Counted from the first letter of the stretch, positions 47,687-58,811 are shown. The stretch is 64,000 nt of DNA from Pseudomonas atagonensis (GCF_011369485.1 NZ_VXCA01000003.1:186001-250000), one strand, 5' to 3'. The notes: generated by a model from the sequence alone, not told the origin. Made by a program: numbers and translations.

Positions 47687-49306
47687 CTATTCCAGCAAAA
47701 GGTGACGGGCAAGCCCTTCGATGTAAGTTTCATCCTGGCCATTGGGGTGTGCTTCAAAGGCCAGGTGCAGATATTCGTGAGTCAGGTCGAGGCGATCCTG
47801 CAACGTCAGCACGCCGCGCACATAGATGCGCTGGCGTTCGCGGTCGACGAAGGGGCGGCCGAAGGCGAGTTTGCACACGGCGAACGTGCTGACTTCGTTG
47901 TAGCCGGTTTCGCTTTCCAGCTTCGGACGCCAGCCGCGCCGCTGCTTTTGTAACCAGTCTTGCGCGGCGGGCAGTGCTTCGCAGGAGGCGACCGGGTTGT
48001 CCCAGCGGCTGAGGCTGGCGCGTGGATAGGCGTGGAGCAGAATCGCATCGTAGCGCTGGCCAGCAGTGGCTTGCTCGACGGCTTGCTGCCAGGCCAGTTT
48101 GTCCGGGCCGGGTTGGTCGGAGTGATAGGTGACGGTGCTGCCGGCCAATACCAGATCCGCCGTCCACGCGGCGATGTTGCGCGATTCGGCGGAGGCCGGG
48201 CGCGGGGCGACGCGCTGGCGGGTGCTGCTGTCGTCGATGCTCAAGCATTCGCCGTTGCGCGTGGCGTTTTGCAGCAAGTAGGTGCGGATCGCCACGGCGA
48301 GGGCTTTGGCGGCTTCGGCGGGTTCGGGTTTGGCTTCGCGCTCCAGCACTCGGGCGACGTATTCTTCGCGATCGAGCCTGGCGACAAGTTTGTCGTTGAG
48401 CAGAAACAGTTCGCCGTCGCTGTGGATATCCAGCGCGTTGCCGTTGGCGAATTCGACACGGTAATCCCCCTGCAACGGGCCGGAGCCAGCTACGCGCTCA
48501 CCCGACAGCACTCGCGAAACCGGATAACGCGAGAACAGTCCGACCTCAACGCATCGCCCCGCCTCCGCCGGCCAGGAAGAAGGCAACACCGTCGCCAATG
48601 CCAAACCGTAATGCCGCAGAACCATCTGGCTGGTACCCCGGCCACCGGCCCAGATCGGCGAACCATCCGCCGTCCAGCCAGCGAATCCGCCCTGGCGTGA
48701 TTGAGGATCCTGATCACCGAGCCAGCTCCAGGTTTTCACCCGCAAACGTCCGCCCAGCTCGCCGACGACATTACCGTCAGCCGCATTCAGCACCACATCG
48801 AGCAACACTCCGCGCATCCGATCCTGCGCTGGCAGCGAAGCCAACACCTTGAGCAAATCAGCCACCGAAACTCGCGTCGCTGGCTGCACCGAAGGCAACT
48901 CCAGCAACCACGACGGCGCCTGCCGCGCCTGCCAATAGGTTTTCCAATCACCAGCCGTTATGCCCAACCGCGCAGGCTCGAAATACAACCCGCAGGATTT
49001 CACCAACGCCTGATCACGCTCGATCTTGCCGCCCGCCGAGCAGCAATAGACTTCCTCTTTCGACTGCCCGCGACATTCATAAGCCACTTCGCGAGCGCCG
49101 GTATCCACCAGCCACGCATAAACGAACAATTTCCACAGACTGCCTAGCGGCGTATCCAGAGACGGAGGCAGCGGCTCGCGAGCGGTCAGTTGCGTGGTGT
49201 TCAGCGACAACAATTCACCCTTGTACGCCACGCGCAACGGTTCCTCCTGCGCCGTCGCCAGCGCAGGAATCAGACACATCAGCAGCCACAGCAGCGGCCG
49301 GAGCAT
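47687..49306 (-). CDS. magE: MagE: DUF2300 (YfaQ) periplasmic protein with PBP-like and SpoIID-like segments
   Basis: A 539-residue secreted protein; signal MLRPLLWLLMCLIPALATAQ. The N-terminal half has GSLWKLFVYAWLVDTG with an SxxK at Ser56-Lys59, then ALVKSCGLYFEPARLGI, reminiscent of the penicillin-binding-fold SxN region. The second half has LDREEYVARVLEREAKPEPA followed by KALAVAIRTYLL, a close match to the SpoIID amidase-enhancer/lytic-transglycosylase pattern. The last 60 residues have LDLTHEYLHLAFEAHPNG, a possible HEYLH metal motif. Start lies 2 bases after the magD stop. Confidence 0.88.
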   Translation of the reverse strand: MLRPLLWLLMCLIPALATAQEEPLRVAYKGELLSLNTTQLTAREPLPPSLDTPLGSLWKLFVYAWLVDTGAREVAYECRGQSKEEVYCCSAGGKIERDQALVKSCGLYFEPARLGITAGDWKTYWQARQAPSWLLELPSVQPATRVSVADLLKVLASLPAQDRMRGVLLDVVLNAADGNVVGELGGRLRVKTWSWLGDQDPQSRQGGFAGWTADGSPIWAGGRGTSQMVLRHYGLALATVLPSSWPAEAGRCVEVGLFSRYPVSRVLSGERVAGSGPLQGDYRVEFANGNALDIHSDGELFLLNDKLVARLDREEYVARVLEREAKPEPAEAAKALAVAIRTYLLQNATRNGECLSIDDSSTRQRVAPRPASAESRNIAAWTADLVLAGSTVTYHSDQPGPDKLAWQQAVEQATAGQRYDAILLHAYPRASLSRWDNPVASCEALPAAQDWLQKQRRGWRPKLESETGYNEVSTFAVCKLAFGRPFVDRERQRIYVRGVLTLQDRLDLTHEYLHLAFEAHPNGQDETYIEGLARHLLLE

Positions 49307-49307
49307 G

Positions 49308-52300
49308 TCAGTTGACCGTGACCTGACCGAGGGCGGCTTTCGTTTCCTGAGCCTGATTTTGCGGCGCGTAGACCTGAGTGAAACGCACCGGCGGCAGATT
49401 GAACTGCCCCTTCTGCGAGAAACGCACCAGATGGCGCAGACGCAATTCACCGCTCAGCGCATCCACCGGCACCGCATAGGCGAGTTGGCCCGGTTCGAAG
49501 CGCGCCTTCTCCAGCGCGGTCGGCTCGGTGCCGTCCTTGCCCTGCAACTTGATGCCCCACGTGGTGCGCTCGACATCCGCGCCCGGCGGCAGCGGCACTT
49601 CGAGCATGCCGTAGCGCAACGGTTTCGGTGCTTTGCTGGTGAGGATCACTTCGTCCAGGTACAGGCTGTCGCTGGACAGCGGTTTAGTGCCGACCGGCTC
49701 CAGTTTGAAGGTGAACGCTTCGTCGCCAGGCACCAGTCGCGACAGGCGACGGGTGATGGTCACGGCCATTGGGTCAACCGCCGGTTGCTGGGTCTGGAAG
49801 CTCAGTGCCGCACGCAACGGACGCTCCTGAGTGCCCGATACCGTCAACACGCTCGGCACCGGCGTCGCACCCTGCCATGTCCAGTACATCTCGCCGGTCG
49901 CGCCGTAGTTTTTCTTCCAGCCTTCGCCCGGTGCCAGCGCGATGGTCGGCGACGCCTGGGCGATGCTGCGTTGCAACCAGCTCAGCGACAGCGCGCGTTC
50001 AAGGGTCGATTGTTGCGGCAGCAGACGTTGCAGCAACGCCGTCGCACGCGTCTGATCAAACGGTTGCAGCGACAGGTTCAGCGCTTCGGCGAAAGGTTGC
50101 GAGCTGACCGACAGACGTTGTTGCGCCGCGCCCACCTGGCGATTGAACGCATCAGGCAATGCCACTTTCGACTGCGTGGCCAGCGCTGCGGTCAGGACTC
50201 GCGCCGCCGCCAGACCGAGCGCCGAATCCGGATCGCCCATCACCAGGCTGTCTTCACCGTCGTCCAGCATTGTTTCGGCATTGCCCTCGCCAGCCTTGGC
50301 CAGATCGTCGATCAAACCGCTGAGCAGCGTGTTGACCGGCAGATGCATCTGCTTGGCGAAAGACAGAATCAACGCCCGTTGCAGTAATGGCGTGTTCGGC
50401 GCTTGCTTGGCGTAGACCTCCAGCACCCGCTGCCAGTGTTCCGGCGGCAGGGTCAGTTCAAGCACCTGACTGGCGTTCCAGTCAGCGTAATAGGCGTAAG
50501 CGGTGAGGAATGCATCCGGCTCACCGTCATAACCCCACCAGGTGAAGCTCGCCGACGGCCCGGCCATTTGCACCAGACGCAGACGACTGTTCTGCATGAT
50601 CAGGCGCAGGCGATCACGGATCTGCGGACTCGACGCCAGCGACGGATAAGCGATGCTCAGCGGCAGCAAACGGCTGGCCGTCTGCTCGACGCCGCCGTAC
50701 GGATAGCTCAGCAGATCGTCGAGTGCGGAACGGAACAGCGCTTGCGGGCTGTCATCCAGACGCAGGCGAATGTCGGTGGCGTCTGCGGGCAGGCTCAACG
50801 GCGTGTCGGCGCTGGCCACGTCGAGGCTCTGGGTCTGCGTCACTTGCCAACCATCGCCGGTTGCACTCAGGCGCACAGCGAGAGCGTCGGCGGTTTTACC
50901 GTCCTGCACCAGTTCGGCAGTCCACTCGCCGGAAGCCAAGGCGAACGCCGGCAGCGGCAGGTAGTTGATGCCGTTGTACAGCGTCACCGGCAGGCGTTGT
51001 TCGGTGCCAGCGTAATGGCTGACCAGTTCAGCCTTCACCGGTTTCTCGGCCTGACTGAAGGCGAACACGCCGAGTTGCGGCTGATCGCCCTTGCGGAATT
51101 TGCTTGGCCCGCTCCACTTCAGGTACAGCGGTTTTTCCGAACGGACGAACTGCTTTTTCTGCCCGACCTGACCATCATCGGCAATCGCCCGCGCGGTGAT
51201 GCGCCAGCGGGTCAGCGAGTCCGGCATCTTGAAGGTGAAACGGGTTTTGCCGTCAGCACCGGTCAGTAATTCCGGCTGCCATGCTGCGGTGTCGACGTCT
51301 TCGCGACGCGGCCGCTCCAGCACTTTCACCCCGCGTTCGCTGCGGTTGGCCTTGCCCGGTGCACCGGGGCTGCCCGGCAGCGCCACGTCGTAACTGATGA
51401 ACGACAGGCTGGCGCTGGTGCGCACGTTGTTGCGGCGCGGGTGGTAGAAGAACTGGTCGATGGTCGGGGCGACTTCAGGTTGCAGCGCGTAGACCATTTC
51501 ATCGACGACGCTGACGGTCAGATGCGCCGGAACCGCTTTGCCGGCGAACTGCGTGGTCAGGTCAACCGTTACGGTATCGCCCGGCAGATACACCGCTTTG
51601 TCGGTGCTGATCGCCACGTCGATCTGCGGTGCAACCACTTTGATCCCGGCGTTCTGGAAGCTGTACTGACCCCCCTTGGTGTACAGCACCGAGAACGTCA
51701 GGTTCGGCGCGAAGTTGTCCTTCACCGGGATGCGTGCGCGGTATTGGGTTTCACTGAGTTTTTCCAGTTTCAGCCAGTCGCCGCCCTTGGCCAGCAGTGC
51801 GGTGGCTTCAACCTTGTCGCGCTCCAGCGACAGCAGCGCATCGCTGACCGGCTCGGGGAAGGTGATCAGCGCCAGCGCTTCATCGCCGGCCTTGTACTCG
51901 GGTTTGTCGAGGACGATTTCCACGGTGCCCGGCACCGCTTTGACGCCATCGCCAGTGACCGAGTGGCCGGTGGCGCCGAGTACACGGCCGTGCTGATCCT
52001 TCAATGTCAGGTTGTAAGTACCCGGACGTTCGAAAGCAATGCTGAAGCTTTTGTCCTTGGCGGCAAGCTTGCCCTCGCCGGTGCTCTGGTCTTCCAGACG
52101 CACCCAGGCATAACTGCTCGGCGTGACCGCTTTGCTCTGTTCGCTGCCGCCCTCGTTGGCGTAGCTGAACGCAACCTTGTCATTGACCGCACTGAAGCGT
52201 TGCGGCGCGCTCAAGCGGAAGCTTGCGGCACCACGGTCGATAAGGATTTCCTTGGTGGTCTTTACCCGATACGCCGCGCCATCGCTGGCAAACACGGTGA

Positions 52301-53873
52301 GCATGTAACGGCTCGGTTTGTCGGCCGCCGGCAGATCGAGGGTCGCGTTGCCCTTGCTGTCGGTGGTCAGTTCGGTGCTGGTCAGCTCCACCGGAAATTG
52401 CCCGAGGTATTGCAGCTCGTTGTCGACCATCGACAATTGCTGTGCGCGCAGGCTCAGGGTCAGTTTGGCGTTGGCCACCGGTTTGCCGTCCGGATAGAGC
52501 AGCACCAGACTGCCCTTGACCGGCTCACCGGTGCGGTAATCCTGCTTGGCCAGGTTCAGCGATATTTCGAAGTGCGGTTTGATGTATTCGGCCACGCGGA
52601 AAGCGCTGCTGTAGGCCTGATCCTTGTAGTTGAAGCGAATCTCGTAACCACCAGCCACGGCGTTGTCCGGCAACTGGAATCGGCCCTGAGTGCCGGCCTT
52701 CGAATCGAGTTTCAAATCGAGACGCTGCAATTCCGTGCCTGTCGCATCAAGCACGCTGACAGTAACGTCAGCCGCCCCCGGCAGCACCGAATCCCGCGCG
52801 TTCTTGAACTCGCGGCCAACGATTTTCAGCGACACCCAATCACCCGGGCGATACAGCGGCCGGTCGGTGAAGGCGTAGAGTTTGGTGTCGTAGATTTCGC
52901 TGTCGTAATAGAAGTTTTCCGAGACGAATACGCCGCCCTCTTCGTCCTCACCAATCACGAACGAACGCTCGGGGCTGACGTGTTTCAGGCGCAGCAAACC
53001 ATCGGCATCGGTGGCACCGCTACTCATCACGCCGAGGCCGTCGGTCCACAGCACATTGACCTTCGGCACCGAACTGCCTTCGTGTTTGCGCGCCGCCCAC
53101 ACCAGCAATTCATCACCGGCAATCTTGCTCACCGCGACGGTGTTAGAGACGAACACCATGGTGGTTGCACGGTACTTGCCGATCAGCGCTTCGACCAGAT
53201 ACAGACCCGGCTTCAGGTTGCCCAGCGGAATGTAGACGTTACCCGGCGCGACACTGACGAAGTCGCTGGAAGAACCGGCCAGGTTGACCCCGGCCGGCGG
53301 CTGGATCGGCTTGGCCTGCCACAGCGGATAACGGAACTGGCTGACCACCGGCAGACCCGGGATCAGCGCAAATTGCGCTGGCGCGTCATACGGCGTCGGC
53401 GCGGCGATGGCGTTGCCCATCTTCAGTTCCGGGACTTCTTCGGTGACCTGTTTGCGCGATTCGTAGGAGAACGCACGCTGCATCACCCGACGGGATTTGC
53501 GGTACCAGTTGTCCCACAGGTACGCGAGGGTGTTGGACAGACCTTCACCCTTGAACTGACCGTCGCTGACCACCCGGTGCAGGTTCTTCTGGCGCTTGAG
53601 GAAGTCCAGCGGCTTGTCGATGCGGTACACACGAATGTCGGCGCCGCCGTAGGGTTCCATGCGGAAACGGCGGTAATCGCGGCCCGGCGCTTCGAGGCGC
53701 ACCATCGCCTGTTCGTCGGCGGCAAAACTGCTGTCGGCGAGCAGGAAGAAGCTTTCACCGGACACCGGCGTGTAGCCGCTAGGCTCGACGGAGTCTTCGG
53801 CATTCACCGCCGAAAATGGCAGGGCTAACAGCAACAGAAAAGGCAGTAAACGCAACATGCGGGCACCGGTCAT
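49308..53873 (-). CDS. magD: MagD: bacterial alpha-2-macroglobulin homologue (YfaS type), thioester-less
   Basis: A 1521-residue periplasmic protein. The signal reads [20 protein letters not shown] to NAED. Repeated macroglobulin domains fill the N-terminal two thirds ([20 protein letters not shown] is the MG signature). The thioester-domain segment reads [17 protein letters not shown]: the CxEQ Cys is Val1062, so no thioester can form. The C-terminal part is TED plus receptor-binding-like domain. In P. aeruginosa MagD is cleaved by proteases and sits in a complex with MagA, B and F. Start at 53873 overlaps the upstream stop by 4 bases. Confidence 0.95.
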   Translation of the reverse strand: MTGARMLRLLPFLLLLALPFSAVNAEDSVEPSGYTPVSGESFFLLADSSFAADEQAMVRLEAPGRDYRRFRMEPYGGADIRVYRIDKPLDFLKRQKNLHRVVSDGQFKGEGLSNTLAYLWDNWYRKSRRVMQRAFSYESRKQVTEEVPELKMGNAIAAPTPYDAPAQFALIPGLPVVSQFRYPLWQAKPIQPPAGVNLAGSSSDFVSVAPGNVYIPLGNLKPGLYLVEALIGKYRATTMVFVSNTVAVSKIAGDELLVWAARKHEGSSVPKVNVLWTDGLGVMSSGATDADGLLRLKHVSPERSFVIGEDEEGGVFVSENFYYDSEIYDTKLYAFTDRPLYRPGDWVSLKIVGREFKNARDSVLPGAADVTVSVLDATGTELQRLDLKLDSKAGTQGRFQLPDNAVAGGYEIRFNYKDQAYSSAFRVAEYIKPHFEISLNLAKQDYRTGEPVKGSLVLLYPDGKPVANAKLTLSLRAQQLSMVDNELQYLGQFPVELTSTELTTDSKGNATLDLPAADKPSRYMLTVFASDGAAYRVKTTKEILIDRGAASFRLSAPQRFSAVNDKVAFSYANEGGSEQSKAVTPSSYAWVRLEDQSTGEGKLAAKDKSFSIAFERPGTYNLTLKDQHGRVLGATGHSVTGDGVKAVPGTVEIVLDKPEYKAGDEALALITFPEPVSDALLSLERDKVEATALLAKGGDWLKLEKLSETQYRARIPVKDNFAPNLTFSVLYTKGGQYSFQNAGIKVVAPQIDVAISTDKAVYLPGDTVTVDLTTQFAGKAVPAHLTVSVVDEMVYALQPEVAPTIDQFFYHPRRNNVRTSASLSFISYDVALPGSPGAPGKANRSERGVKVLERPRREDVDTAAWQPELLTGADGKTRFTFKMPDSLTRWRITARAIADDGQVGQKKQFVRSEKPLYLKWSGPSKFRKGDQPQLGVFAFSQAEKPVKAELVSHYAGTEQRLPVTLYNGINYLPLPAFALASGEWTAELVQDGKTADALAVRLSATGDGWQVTQTQSLDVASADTPLSLPADATDIRLRLDDSPQALFRSALDDLLSYPYGGVEQTASRLLPLSIAYPSLASSPQIRDRLRLIMQNSRLRLVQMAGPSASFTWWGYDGEPDAFLTAYAYYADWNASQVLELTLPPEHWQRVLEVYAKQAPNTPLLQRALILSFAKQMHLPVNTLLSGLIDDLAKAGEGNAETMLDDGEDSLVMGDPDSALGLAAARVLTAALATQSKVALPDAFNRQVGAAQQRLSVSSQPFAEALNLSLQPFDQTRATALLQRLLPQQSTLERALSLSWLQRSIAQASPTIALAPGEGWKKNYGATGEMYWTWQGATPVPSVLTVSGTQERPLRAALSFQTQQPAVDPMAVTITRRLSRLVPGDEAFTFKLEPVGTKPLSSDSLYLDEVILTSKAPKPLRYGMLEVPLPPGADVERTTWGIKLQGKDGTEPTALEKARFEPGQLAYAVPVDALSGELRLRHLVRFSQKGQFNLPPVRFTQVYAPQNQAQETKAALGQVTVN

Positions 53874-54520
53874 TGGGAGAGAAAGTTCAGTCGATAGACG
53901 CCGATGAAGTTGGGGTTGGCTGCGTCGGGTATCCATCGGGTGTCCTTCCATGTCATGAGTTGCTGCAGGCTTGCCGAACGCATGCCGTTGTCAGTGGGGG
54001 TGGTGGTGCCGGTGTGATAGGCGATGTAGCGGCCCATCCAGATCATCAGGTGCTGGTCGTCGCCCTGATCGAAAAACATCAGATCGCCGGGCCGTGCCTG
54101 GGACACGTCGCGGCCGATCAGATGGCTGTTGAACTGAATCAGTTTGATCGCGTTGACGTAGGGCCCGACCTTGCCGCCGCCCTGCTGCCATTGCTGGGCG
54201 AGCTTGCGCTGGTCATCGCTGAGCGACAGCTCCGGCGGCAGGTAGCGGTTGGACAGGCCATTGCTGCGCAGCCATTTGTCGTCGTGGACTTTCAGCGCTT
54301 CGTTGGCGGCGAAACGCACCAGCCCGGCACAATCCTGCTGATACCAGCGCGGGCTCGGCCCTTGGCTCAGTTGCTCCTGAGCGATGCGCACAAACCAGGC
54401 GCGGAATACCTGCGACTGTGCCGGATCGAGTGCCGGCGCTTCGACGGCGCGGGCGCCCGCGCTCAGTAACAGCGCGAGCAGGCCGAGGCTGCGGATCAGT
54501 GCCGTCACAGCGCTTTCCAT
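53870..54520 (-). CDS. magC: MagC: DUF1175 (YfaT) protein with an NlpC/P60-like triad
   Basis: A 216-residue secreted protein. Signal [36 protein letters not shown] has Cys64 in an NlpC/P60-like DCx[23 protein letters not shown] carries His157, and YIAYHTG carries a third His. That is the pattern of a papain-like peptidoglycan hydrolase. Start 54520 overlaps magB by 16 bases. DUF1175 is described as a function-unknown family; the enzyme reading is inference. Confidence 0.88.
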   Translation of the reverse strand: MESAVTALIRSLGLLALLLSAGARAVEAPALDPAQSQVFRAWFVRIAQEQLSQGPSPRWYQQDCAGLVRFAANEALKVHDDKWLRSNGLSNRYLPPELSLSDDQRKLAQQWQQGGGKVGPYVNAIKLIQFNSHLIGRDVSQARPGDLMFFDQGDDQHLMIWMGRYIAYHTGTTTPTDNGMRSASLQQLMTWKDTRWIPDAANPNFIGVYRLNFLSQ

Positions 54521-56217
54521 TCCAGCGGCAGCCATTGCCAGTGGCCGTCCGGCTCGCTGCCTTCCGGCAAGGTCAGGGCATATTTGCCGTAGCCGCCGAG
54601 GGTGCGCAGTTTCGGGATCAGGTAGGTTTGCGCGGCGTTGTAGAACACCGGTTCCATGTCCTGCGGCAGGCTGTCGAGGGTTTCCTGCTGCATCAGTTGC
54701 GCCATCGAATCGGGACCGAAATAGATCGGCATCAGCACATCTTTGGGCAGCACGTCAGCCATCGGCGGGAAGCGCTTGTCGAGGGTGCCGAGGGCCTTGT
54801 CGACCAGTTTGTCGTCGAGGGAAAACAGCAAGGTCGAACCGTGACGGGCGAGGCTGACTTTCATGAAAGCCTTGCCGGAAATCGCGTCCGGGTTCTCGGC
54901 AGTCTTCGCCGCGTACGGGCCGAAGCTGGAGCTGACCTGACGCTGCCAGACGTGGCTCTGACCTTCCTGCTTCTCGACTACCGGGAAGACGCTTTCTTCG
55001 ACGTTCGATTCGAATGCACCGACCATCGAGCCGAACAGTTTGCCGAGATCACCGTCAAGTTTGCTGCTGTCCTCGTCCTTCAGACTGGCGACCAGCAATG
55101 GTGTGTACAGGCGTGAGTCGGCGTACCAGCACAGGCCCGCCGCGCCGGCCACATGTTCGGTGAGGGTCTGCGCCACCGCTTCTTCGGCGCCGAGTTTCAC
55201 CAGCAACGGTTTCTGCGGCTCGGCGGCCACCGGCAAGGTCACGCATGCACTGGCGCCCAGCGGCATCGCCTGCCACACCGGTTTGAAATCGAAGTCCGGC
55301 TGGTTGTCCAGTTCATCCATGGCGAGATAGCTGTGCCAGCCCTTGTCGTCCATGTCGAAACGCAGCCCGGCGAAGTTGGGGATGAAGCGCTGATAACCCA
55401 TGGCGAGGACGCTGGAATTGACCGAGAGACGCTGTTTGGTCTCAGGGGTTTTCGCCGGCAGGCCGAAGGCTTCCGGGAACAGCCTTTCACCGTTGAGCAG
55501 TGCCGCCAGCGCTTGTGGCGACACATGGCCCGACTCTTCAGAGGCGCCACTTTCGGGGTCGTAATATTTGGCTGGGTTGGACAGCACCACCAATTTGTCG
55601 CCGTGGGAGGCGAACAGCAGGGCTTTGCTGGCGTTGTAGGTCAGTTGATAAAGCGGCACGGTGTCGCCACCGACCTTGAGTTCGCCCATCTGGCTGAGCT
55701 GGGTGTCATCCAGCGCGACTTTCGCCAGTGGCTCCAGCAGCTTGGCCAGCCCGCCGCGATCCATCACCAACAGGAAATCTTTCAACCGGCCATCAGCGCC
55801 GCGCCACAGCGCAACGTCTGCCGGCTGATCGAAAAGCTGTTCGATCAAACTGTCCTGCAGCTTCAGGTCATGCTCGTAAATGATTCGGCGCAGGCTGCCA
55901 ATCAGGCCGAGGCGATCAGCGTGGGTTTCGTAATAGAAGACGAAATCTTCGGTGAGCGTGGCCTTGAGGAACGGCACCGTCAGCAAGTCCTTGGGCAACT
56001 GGCTCAGGGAACGGGTTTCCAGCAGTGCATCCGGGCGGCTCAGACCGAGTTTATCACTGGCAAGTGCAGCCGGTGGCGCCTTGGGTTTGTGCAGCAGCCA
56101 GCCGAGCCCACCGGCCACGCCGGCCACCAGGCACAGCCCGACCAACAGCAGAGGCCAGCGCCGGGAAGGTTTGCCGGCAGGCGTTTCAACGGCCGGAGTA
56201 ACAGTGTTATCACTCAT
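54505..56217 (-). CDS. magB: MagB: DUF2138 (YfaA) membrane-anchored protein
   Basis: About 570 residues. It begins [20 protein letters not shown] and has one hydrophobic segment ([20 protein letters not shown]), so a cytoplasmic N-terminus and periplasmic bulk. Large part is DUF2138, with no catalytic motif I can recognise. In P. aeruginosa MagB belongs to the MagD-binding complex at the inner membrane. ATG 56217 is preferred to the GTG at 56223. Confidence 0.9.
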   Translation of the reverse strand: MSDNTVTPAVETPAGKPSRRWPLLLVGLCLVAGVAGGLGWLLHKPKAPPAALASDKLGLSRPDALLETRSLSQLPKDLLTVPFLKATLTEDFVFYYETHADRLGLIGSLRRIIYEHDLKLQDSLIEQLFDQPADVALWRGADGRLKDFLLVMDRGGLAKLLEPLAKVALDDTQLSQMGELKVGGDTVPLYQLTYNASKALLFASHGDKLVVLSNPAKYYDPESGASEESGHVSPQALAALLNGERLFPEAFGLPAKTPETKQRLSVNSSVLAMGYQRFIPNFAGLRFDMDDKGWHSYLAMDELDNQPDFDFKPVWQAMPLGASACVTLPVAAEPQKPLLVKLGAEEAVAQTLTEHVAGAAGLCWYADSRLYTPLLVASLKDEDSSKLDGDLGKLFGSMVGAFESNVEESVFPVVEKQEGQSHVWQRQVSSSFGPYAAKTAENPDAISGKAFMKVSLARHGSTLLFSLDDKLVDKALGTLDKRFPPMADVLPKDVLMPIYFGPDSMAQLMQQETLDSLPQDMEPVFYNAAQTYLIPKLRTLGGYGKYALTLPEGSEPDGHWQWLPLEWKAL

Positions 56218-56255
56218 GTTCACAAAACCCGAAATTCATCCGTGGTGCGGGATGC

Positions 56256-57047
56256 TTAGTAGTTGAAAGTCTTGACCAGCAGCAGATCACCGATCGCCCG
56301 CAGGGGCACGATGAAGGTCTCGCGTTTTTCGTCGACGGTGTTTTCGTTGAGCACCAGCGTGATTTGCGAGGTGATCACCTCGTTCTGGTTGCTGGTCTCA
56401 TCGAAGTTATAGCCGCCGTTACCGAAGTTGCCCCAATAGTTGACGTAAACCAGATAGGTGCCATGCAGCGGCGCGGTCATGGTGAACATTTCCGGCCCGG
56501 GGCCATCGACGCCATCCGGGTCGAGACCACCGCCATTGCTCATCGCCGGCTGCGCCCAGAACGCATGCTGACCGTCGGGCGTGACAATGTGCAGATCGAG
56601 CTCGGCTTTCGGATCATCCCAGCCCAAGACAAGACGAATACGCGCCGGCGTGCGCAAGTTATTGGCTTCATAAAATTGCACACGCTTGAGCGACTGGCCT
56701 TCGGCGCTGATCACTTCGACACTGTTCGACCCCGCGCCAAACGCATACGGCCGGGCAAAACGGCCTTGGTCGTCAGTGTAAAGATTCAGTGGATTGCCGT
56801 TGACGGCGAGACTGTGCGGCGGACGCAGATGGCCGATGGCCTTGAGCTGGCCTTCAATCATCGTGCGATTGCGCTGGATGCCGCGATCAATCGGCGGCGT
56901 CGGGTAGGCGACTTGCGGGTTTTCCGTGCGATCGAGCAAACCGTGATAACGCCAGCCGCCCACCGGTTCAGCCAATTCGGCAGTCGGCGCGGCCAGCAGC
57001 GCGGGCGCGCAGGCCAACCCGATCAGCAACATAAGAAATGAACGCAT
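56256..57047 (-). CDS. magA: MagA: DUF2135 (YfaP-like) periplasmic protein
   Basis: A 263-residue secreted protein; signal MRSFLMLLIGLACAPALLAA. The DUF2135 core is LVLGWDDPKAELDLHIVTPD, then HGTYLVYVNYWGNF. Paralogue of magF; the pair brackets the operon. First gene of the six-gene mag unit, so its upstream region holds the promoter, which I cannot identify. Confidence 0.9.
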   Translation of the reverse strand: MRSFLMLLIGLACAPALLAAPTAELAEPVGGWRYHGLLDRTENPQVAYPTPPIDRGIQRNRTMIEGQLKAIGHLRPPHSLAVNGNPLNLYTDDQGRFARPYAFGAGSNSVEVISAEGQSLKRVQFYEANNLRTPARIRLVLGWDDPKAELDLHIVTPDGQHAFWAQPAMSNGGGLDPDGVDGPGPEMFTMTAPLHGTYLVYVNYWGNFGNGGYNFDETSNQNEVITSQITLVLNENTVDEKRETFIVPLRAIGDLLLVKTFNY

Positions 57048-57240
57048 GTGATGCCTCCTGCCATGCCTGAACGAAACCTTGCACCCGATCCTCGGTACTT
57101 CACAGCGGTGAAAACTGCGTTTCGTCTGAAAGACCCGTGACTGCCGGGTCGTAGAAGGCGCGAAGGTTAGCCATTTGGCAGTTTTTTAACAATCGGATAC
57201 ATCTTGAAATGCGGTGGGAATCACGCACTCGGGTGGACGA
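57048..57240. other. Divergent region between magA and the Fic gene
   Basis: It should contain the mag operon promoter and possibly the one for the Fic gene. No clear -35/-10 pair is visible on either strand. A T-rich stretch (GTTTTTTAACAATC) lies at 57180-57195. The operator-like palindromes that follow are given separately. Confidence 0.3.
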
Positions 57241-57303
57241 TGAGCCGAATAGGCGTCATATTCGGCTCACAAAATGAGCCGAATAGCGTTTCCATTCGGC
57301 TCA
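57241..57303. promoter_or_regulatory. Two tandem palindromes (four half-sites) upstream of the Fic gene
   Basis: Copy 1: TGAGCCGAATA (57241-57251), 7-base spacer, TATTCGGCTCA (57259-57269), perfect 11-bp arms. Copy 2: TGAGCCGAAT (57275-57284), 9-base spacer, ATTCGGCTCA (57294-57303), perfect 10-bp arms. The copies are 34 bp apart, start to start, and end 21 bp before the Fic start codon. Probably the operator of the Fic protein's own winged helix domain. Confidence 0.75.
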
Positions 57304-57324
57304 CGCACTCAGGAACGGCATTTC

Positions 57325-58458
57325 ATGGCAACTCACTGGATCTGGCAGCAACCCGACTGGCCGGACTTCAACTGGCAGGCAGAGCGTCTCACTGCGTTGA
57401 TGCGCGAATGCGTTCAGGCGCAGGGACAATTGATGGGCATGGCGGGATCAGTGGGCCATTCACTGAGCGCTCAGACTGAACTGGATGCGTTGCTGCAAAA
57501 CATCGTGACCTCCTCGGCCATCGAGGGGGAACAGTTGAATGTTGAATCCGTGCGTTCATCACTGGCACGACGCCTGGGGATGGAATCACCGGATGGCGAC
57601 AACGTCAGCAAGCGAAGCGAGGGGCTGGCACAGCTGATGCTCGATGCCACTCAGCGCTTTGCCGAACCGCTGACGCTGGAACGATTGCTGGAATGGCATT
57701 CATGGCTGTTTCCAGAACAGGAGAGTGGGTTCCTTTCGCGTGCAATCAATGTCGGCGCATTACGCGGCGATGAGCCGATGCAGGTAGTTTCCGGGCGAAT
57801 CGACCGTCCGACCGTGCATTTCGAGGCGCCACCGCGACAAGGCCTCGAGCGGCAACTCGACAGTTTTCTCAAGTGGTTCGACGCCAGTCGGCATCAGGCA
57901 GGCCTCGATCCTTTACTGCGAGCGGGTATCGCACACTTCTGGTTCGTCACCTTGCACCCGTTCGACGACGGTAATGGGCGCCTGACTCGCACCCTCACCG
58001 ATCTCGCACTGGCTCAAGGCGAAGCGCAGGCGATTCGTTTTTATGCGATGTCCGCCAGCATCCTTGATGATCGTGCGGGCTACTACCGGATTCTCGAATC
58101 CAGTCAGAAAGCCACGCTGGACATCACCGACTGGCTCGCATGGTTCCTGCAAACGTTGCTGCGCAGCCTGCAACAAGCCATCGCCCGTATTGAAGGCGTA
58201 CTGGGTAAATCACGTTTCTGGCAAACGCACCGTGAATCCGAGCTGTCAGTTGAGCAAATCAAGGTGCTCAATCGCTTGCTTGATGGCGGTGAGCGCGGTT
58301 TCGAGAACGGCATCAGTGCAGCTCAGTATCAGGCCGTGGCCAAGGTGTCTAAAGCTACCGCGACCCGGCATTTGACAGAGTTAGTGGAAAAAGGCTGTCT
58401 ACAACGACTTCCAGGCGGCGGACGCAGCACGCGGTATCAGATCAGCTACCCAACCTAG
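57325..58458 (+). CDS. Fic family AMP-transferase with N-terminal DUF4172 and C-terminal winged helix
   Basis: A 377-residue protein. MATHWIWQQPDWPDFNWQAE is a DUF4172 start. SSAIEGE at residues 63-69 gives the (S/T)xxxE inhibitory helix motif (class II Fic). The active-site loop HPFDDGNGRLTR (His211 to Arg222) is complete. The C-terminus ISAAQYQAVAKVSKATATRH is a winged helix-turn-helix. Fic enzymes AMPylate (or otherwise NMP-modify) target proteins; the helix-turn-helix suggests autoregulation through the palindromes upstream. AGGAAC precedes the ATG. The target is unknown. Confidence 0.92.
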   Translation: MATHWIWQQPDWPDFNWQAERLTALMRECVQAQGQLMGMAGSVGHSLSAQTELDALLQNIVTSSAIEGEQLNVESVRSSLARRLGMESPDGDNVSKRSEGLAQLMLDATQRFAEPLTLERLLEWHSWLFPEQESGFLSRAINVGALRGDEPMQVVSGRIDRPTVHFEAPPRQGLERQLDSFLKWFDASRHQAGLDPLLRAGIAHFWFVTLHPFDDGNGRLTRTLTDLALAQGEAQAIRFYAMSASILDDRAGYYRILESSQKATLDITDWLAWFLQTLLRSLQQAIARIEGVLGKSRFWQTHRESELSVEQIKVLNRLLDGGERGFENGISAAQYQAVAKVSKATATRHLTELVEKGCLQRLPGGGRSTRYQISYPT

Positions 58459-58474
58459 AGCAATAAGAAGATCA

Positions 58475-58490
58475 CTGTGGCGAGGGTGTC
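58475..58490. repeat. Half copy of the CTGTGGCGAGG repeat
   Basis: CACTGTGGCGAGGGTGTC equals the end of the 28441 and 63733 elements, but no complementary arm follows. Intergenic fragment between the Fic gene and xseB. Confidence 0.5.
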
Positions 58491-58568
58491 GGAAACCCCG
58501 CTTATTTGCCCATAAACCCCCTATCTGCTAGTGTCGCGCCGGTTTAACGTCAACCGGAAACCGCCGCC

Positions 58569-58811
58569 ATGGCCCGCAAAAAAGCTGCACTGGATTTCGA
58601 ACAGTCCCTCGCCGACCTGCAAACACTGGTCGAGCGTCTGGAGAACGGTGAATTGTCGCTGGAAGACTCGCTGACCGCTTTCGAGCAGGGCATCGGTCTG
58701 ACCCGTGACTGCCAGGCAGCGCTGGCACAGGCCGAGCAGAAGGTACAAGTGCTGCTGGAGCGTGATGGCGAACTCGCCGAGGAACCCTTCGACGCGGAAC
58801 AGCCAGAATGA
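58569..58811 (+). CDS. xseB: Exodeoxyribonuclease VII small subunit
   Basis: An 80-residue protein, [20 protein letters not shown], with [20 protein letters not shown], the XseB family. It supports the XseA catalytic subunit in single-strand DNA digestion. The stop overlaps the ispA start (ATGA), the usual order xseB-ispA-dxs. Confidence 0.95.
   Translation: MARKKAALDFEQSLADLQTLVERLENGELSLEDSLTAFEQGIGLTRDCQAALAQAEQKVQVLLERDGELAEEPFDAEQPE

Noticed and set aside
49308..53828. Long plus-strand reading frames opposite magD (for example 51441-53828, about 795 codons)
   Set aside because: They are mirror frames of a high-GC gene; the translation has no domain and is rich in Arg, His and Gln, and magD is a clear family member on the other strand.
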